A stretch of 34,810 nt of DNA, from NCBI RefSeq assembly GCF_017643905.1, contig NZ_JAEPMO010000028.1, positions 1-34,810 on the forward strand, read 5' to 3'. The notes beneath the pieces were generated by a model that was not told the DNA's origin, did no database searches, and saw only the letters and a program-made list of their open reading frames with translations. The DNA comes from Marivita sp. Lineage in GTDB: Bacteria; Pseudomonadota; Alphaproteobacteria; Rhodobacterales; Rhodobacteraceae. Position 1 is the stretch's first letter, and each line of letters begins with the position of its first letter. A program made the position numbers and the translations under genes. Shown in pieces: positions 33,889 through 34,810 of this stretch.

Positions 33889-34266
33889 ATGAAACCGCAG
33901 AATATGTTCGGTGTCGTGCTGTGGGCAGACGCAGCCGCACGAAAGGCTGTGATCTGGTGCGAAGACCAAGGCGAACTTGCTTTTTACACACCTGGAGAAG
34001 GGAGCGTCCATGACGCGCCGGTACTTGATGCTGGGGATCTCATCCAATTTGATGTGATCGTTCAGCAAAACGTTCGCACGGCACGCAATCCGCAGGTGTT
34101 GATGCCGTCGCATTCACCTGATCTTCCGAAGAAACTGCGCACAGGAGCGCGTCCAAGTGCAAACAGCTCCGCACCTGCAAAAACATCACATGGCTCGCAG
34201 AAAGTCGTGTCGCTGGCGCAGTATTTCGACTTGGACGCGCCAGCGAAGGTGGCCTGTTCAGGGTAA
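33889..34266 (+). CDS. Small cold-shock-fold-like protein, function unknown
   Basis: 125 residues. The first 65 (FGVVLWADAAARKAVIWCEDQGELAFYT, shown in two parts: FGVVLWADAAARKAVIW and CEDQGELAFYT; then LDAGDLIQFDVIVQQNVRTA) have the strand pattern and GDLIQFDV end of a cold-shock/OB-fold domain. The nucleic-acid binding motifs of CspA are not clear. The tail is Ser/Lys-rich and probably disordered, with a conserved-looking VVSLAQYFDLDAP end. ATG 33889 is preferred because GGGGA lies eight bases upstream; ATG 33874 would add five residues. It is divergent from the XRE regulator. Confidence 0.65.
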   Translation: MKPQNMFGVVLWADAAARKAVIWCEDQGELAFYTPGEGSVHDAPVLDAGDLIQFDVIVQQNVRTARNPQVLMPSHSPDLPKKLRTGARPSANSSAPAKTSHGSQKVVSLAQYFDLDAPAKVACSG

Positions 34267-34283
34267 CGACGTGATCAAACACT

Positions 34284-34307
34284 GTCGGGGAGCGTCAACT
34301 CCCCGAC
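34284..34307. terminator. Bidirectional terminator-like hairpin
   Basis: GTCGGGGAG-CGTCAA-CTCCCCGAC forms a 9-bp stem with a 6-base loop between the convergent small protein gene and ilvH. On the minus strand it is followed by AGTGTTTGATC, a weak T-rich tail. Confidence 0.55.
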
Positions 34308-34322
34308 CCAAGGTCTCACGCG

Positions 34323-34810
34323 TCACACGCCGCGCGACAGCGCTGCAACACCCGTGCGTGCGACTTCGACCAGCCCGAGCGGCCGCATGAGGTCAACGAA
34401 CGCGTCGACTTTTTCAGGCGTGCCCGTGATCTGAAAGACAAAGCTTTGCAGCGTGCTGTCGACAACCTGCGCGCGGAAGATGTCGGCAAGACGCAGCGAC
34501 TCGACGCGCCTTTCGCCCGACGCTTCGACCTTGATCAGCGCCAGCTCCCGCTCGACCGATCCGCCTTCGACCGTCAGGTCATGCACCTCGTGCACCGGAA
34601 CGATCCGGCCAAGCTGTGCCTTGATCTGCTCGATCACCTGCGGTGTGCCCGTGGTCACGATGGTGATCCGGCTCGTGTGACCGGCATGATCCACTTCGGC
34701 AACAGTCAGGCTGTCGATATTGTAGCCGCGGCCGGAAAACAGCCCGATCACCCGTGCGAGGACGCCCGGCTCATTGGCGACAAGCACCGCAAGCGTGTGT
34801 GTCTCCTGCA
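34323..34810 (-). CDS. ilvH: Acetolactate synthase small (regulatory) subunit, partial
   Basis: Regulatory subunit of acetohydroxyacid synthase in valine, leucine and isoleucine synthesis. The ACT domain pattern VLVANEPGVLARVIGLFSGR and GYNIDSLTVAEVDH is unmistakable. The frame runs off the right window edge, and the additional upstream residues (ETHTLA) are those expected before this motif, so the start codon lies outside. Stop is at 34323-34325. The catalytic subunit gene is probably upstream, beyond the window. Confidence 0.95.
   Translation of the reverse strand, partial: QETHTLAVLVANEPGVLARVIGLFSGRGYNIDSLTVAEVDHAGHTSRITIVTTGTPQVIEQIKAQLGRIVPVHEVHDLTVEGGSVERELALIKVEASGERRVESLRLADIFRAQVVDSTLQSFVFQITGTPEKVDAFVDLMRPLGLVEVARTGVAALSRGV

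Noticed and set aside
1-34810. CRISPR array, prophage or attachment site
   Set aside because: No regularly spaced repeats and no integrase, phage or conjugation genes were seen; the tRNA-Asp pair has no partial copy nearby.

Overview
The window looks like chromosome from a marine alphaproteobacterium of the Rhodobacteraceae (Roseobacter group). The evidence is inferential: GC-rich coding with long antisense shadow ORFs, a 407-residue HemA-type 5-aminolevulinate synthase with an FNR-like box upstream, the rodZ-ispG gene order, and protein styles (FmdA/FmdB, RpiR-NMT1 ABC cassette, DUF2189, IlvH) familiar from that group. I see no phage, complete insertion sequence, CRISPR array or rRNA. All genes are named from sequence recognition; no database search was run.

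Left part (1-5300): the distal half of a branched-chain/urea-type ABC transporter (permease, two ATPases), followed closely by a formamidase and an FmdB zinc-ribbon protein. Together they look like a short-chain amide/urea uptake and hydrolysis operon. The permease ORF lacks the usual N-terminal part and is preceded by stops in all frames. A convergent luciferase-like flavin oxidoreductase follows.

Central accessory cassette (5454-12727): an RpiR-type regulator diverges from a 5-formyltetrahydrofolate cyclo-ligase-like protein, a Tat-exported NMT1/THI5-type binding protein, an ATPase and a double-length fused permease. After a 474-base gene-poor spacer comes a gamma-glutamyltransferase-family enzyme with no signal peptide. 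The divergent promoter carries four copies of a TGAAAC half-site. I regard this as the best candidate for an undescribed pathway: uptake and intracellular deacylation of an unknown, possibly gamma-glutamyl or folate/pyrimidine-related, compound.

Middle (12944-17386): a membrane-anchored LytTR regulator, two identical tRNA-Asp genes, a fluoroacetate-dehalogenase-like hydrolase coupled to a small membrane protein, and an M20 dipeptidase.

Right part (17672-34810): mostly core genes. These are hemA, a RodZ-like protein with a duplicated C-terminal domain, ispG, a DsbA-family oxidoreductase, an M48 protease with C-terminal repeats, a class I/II aminotransferase, an N-acetylmuramoyl-L-alanine amidase, penicillin-binding protein 1A, prfB and a DUF2189 membrane protein. 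A small accessory unit follows (XRE regulator, Rieske oxygenase with a Glu in the iron-bridging position, 77-residue partner), then a short cold-shock-fold-like protein and the 3' part of ilvH, which runs off the window.
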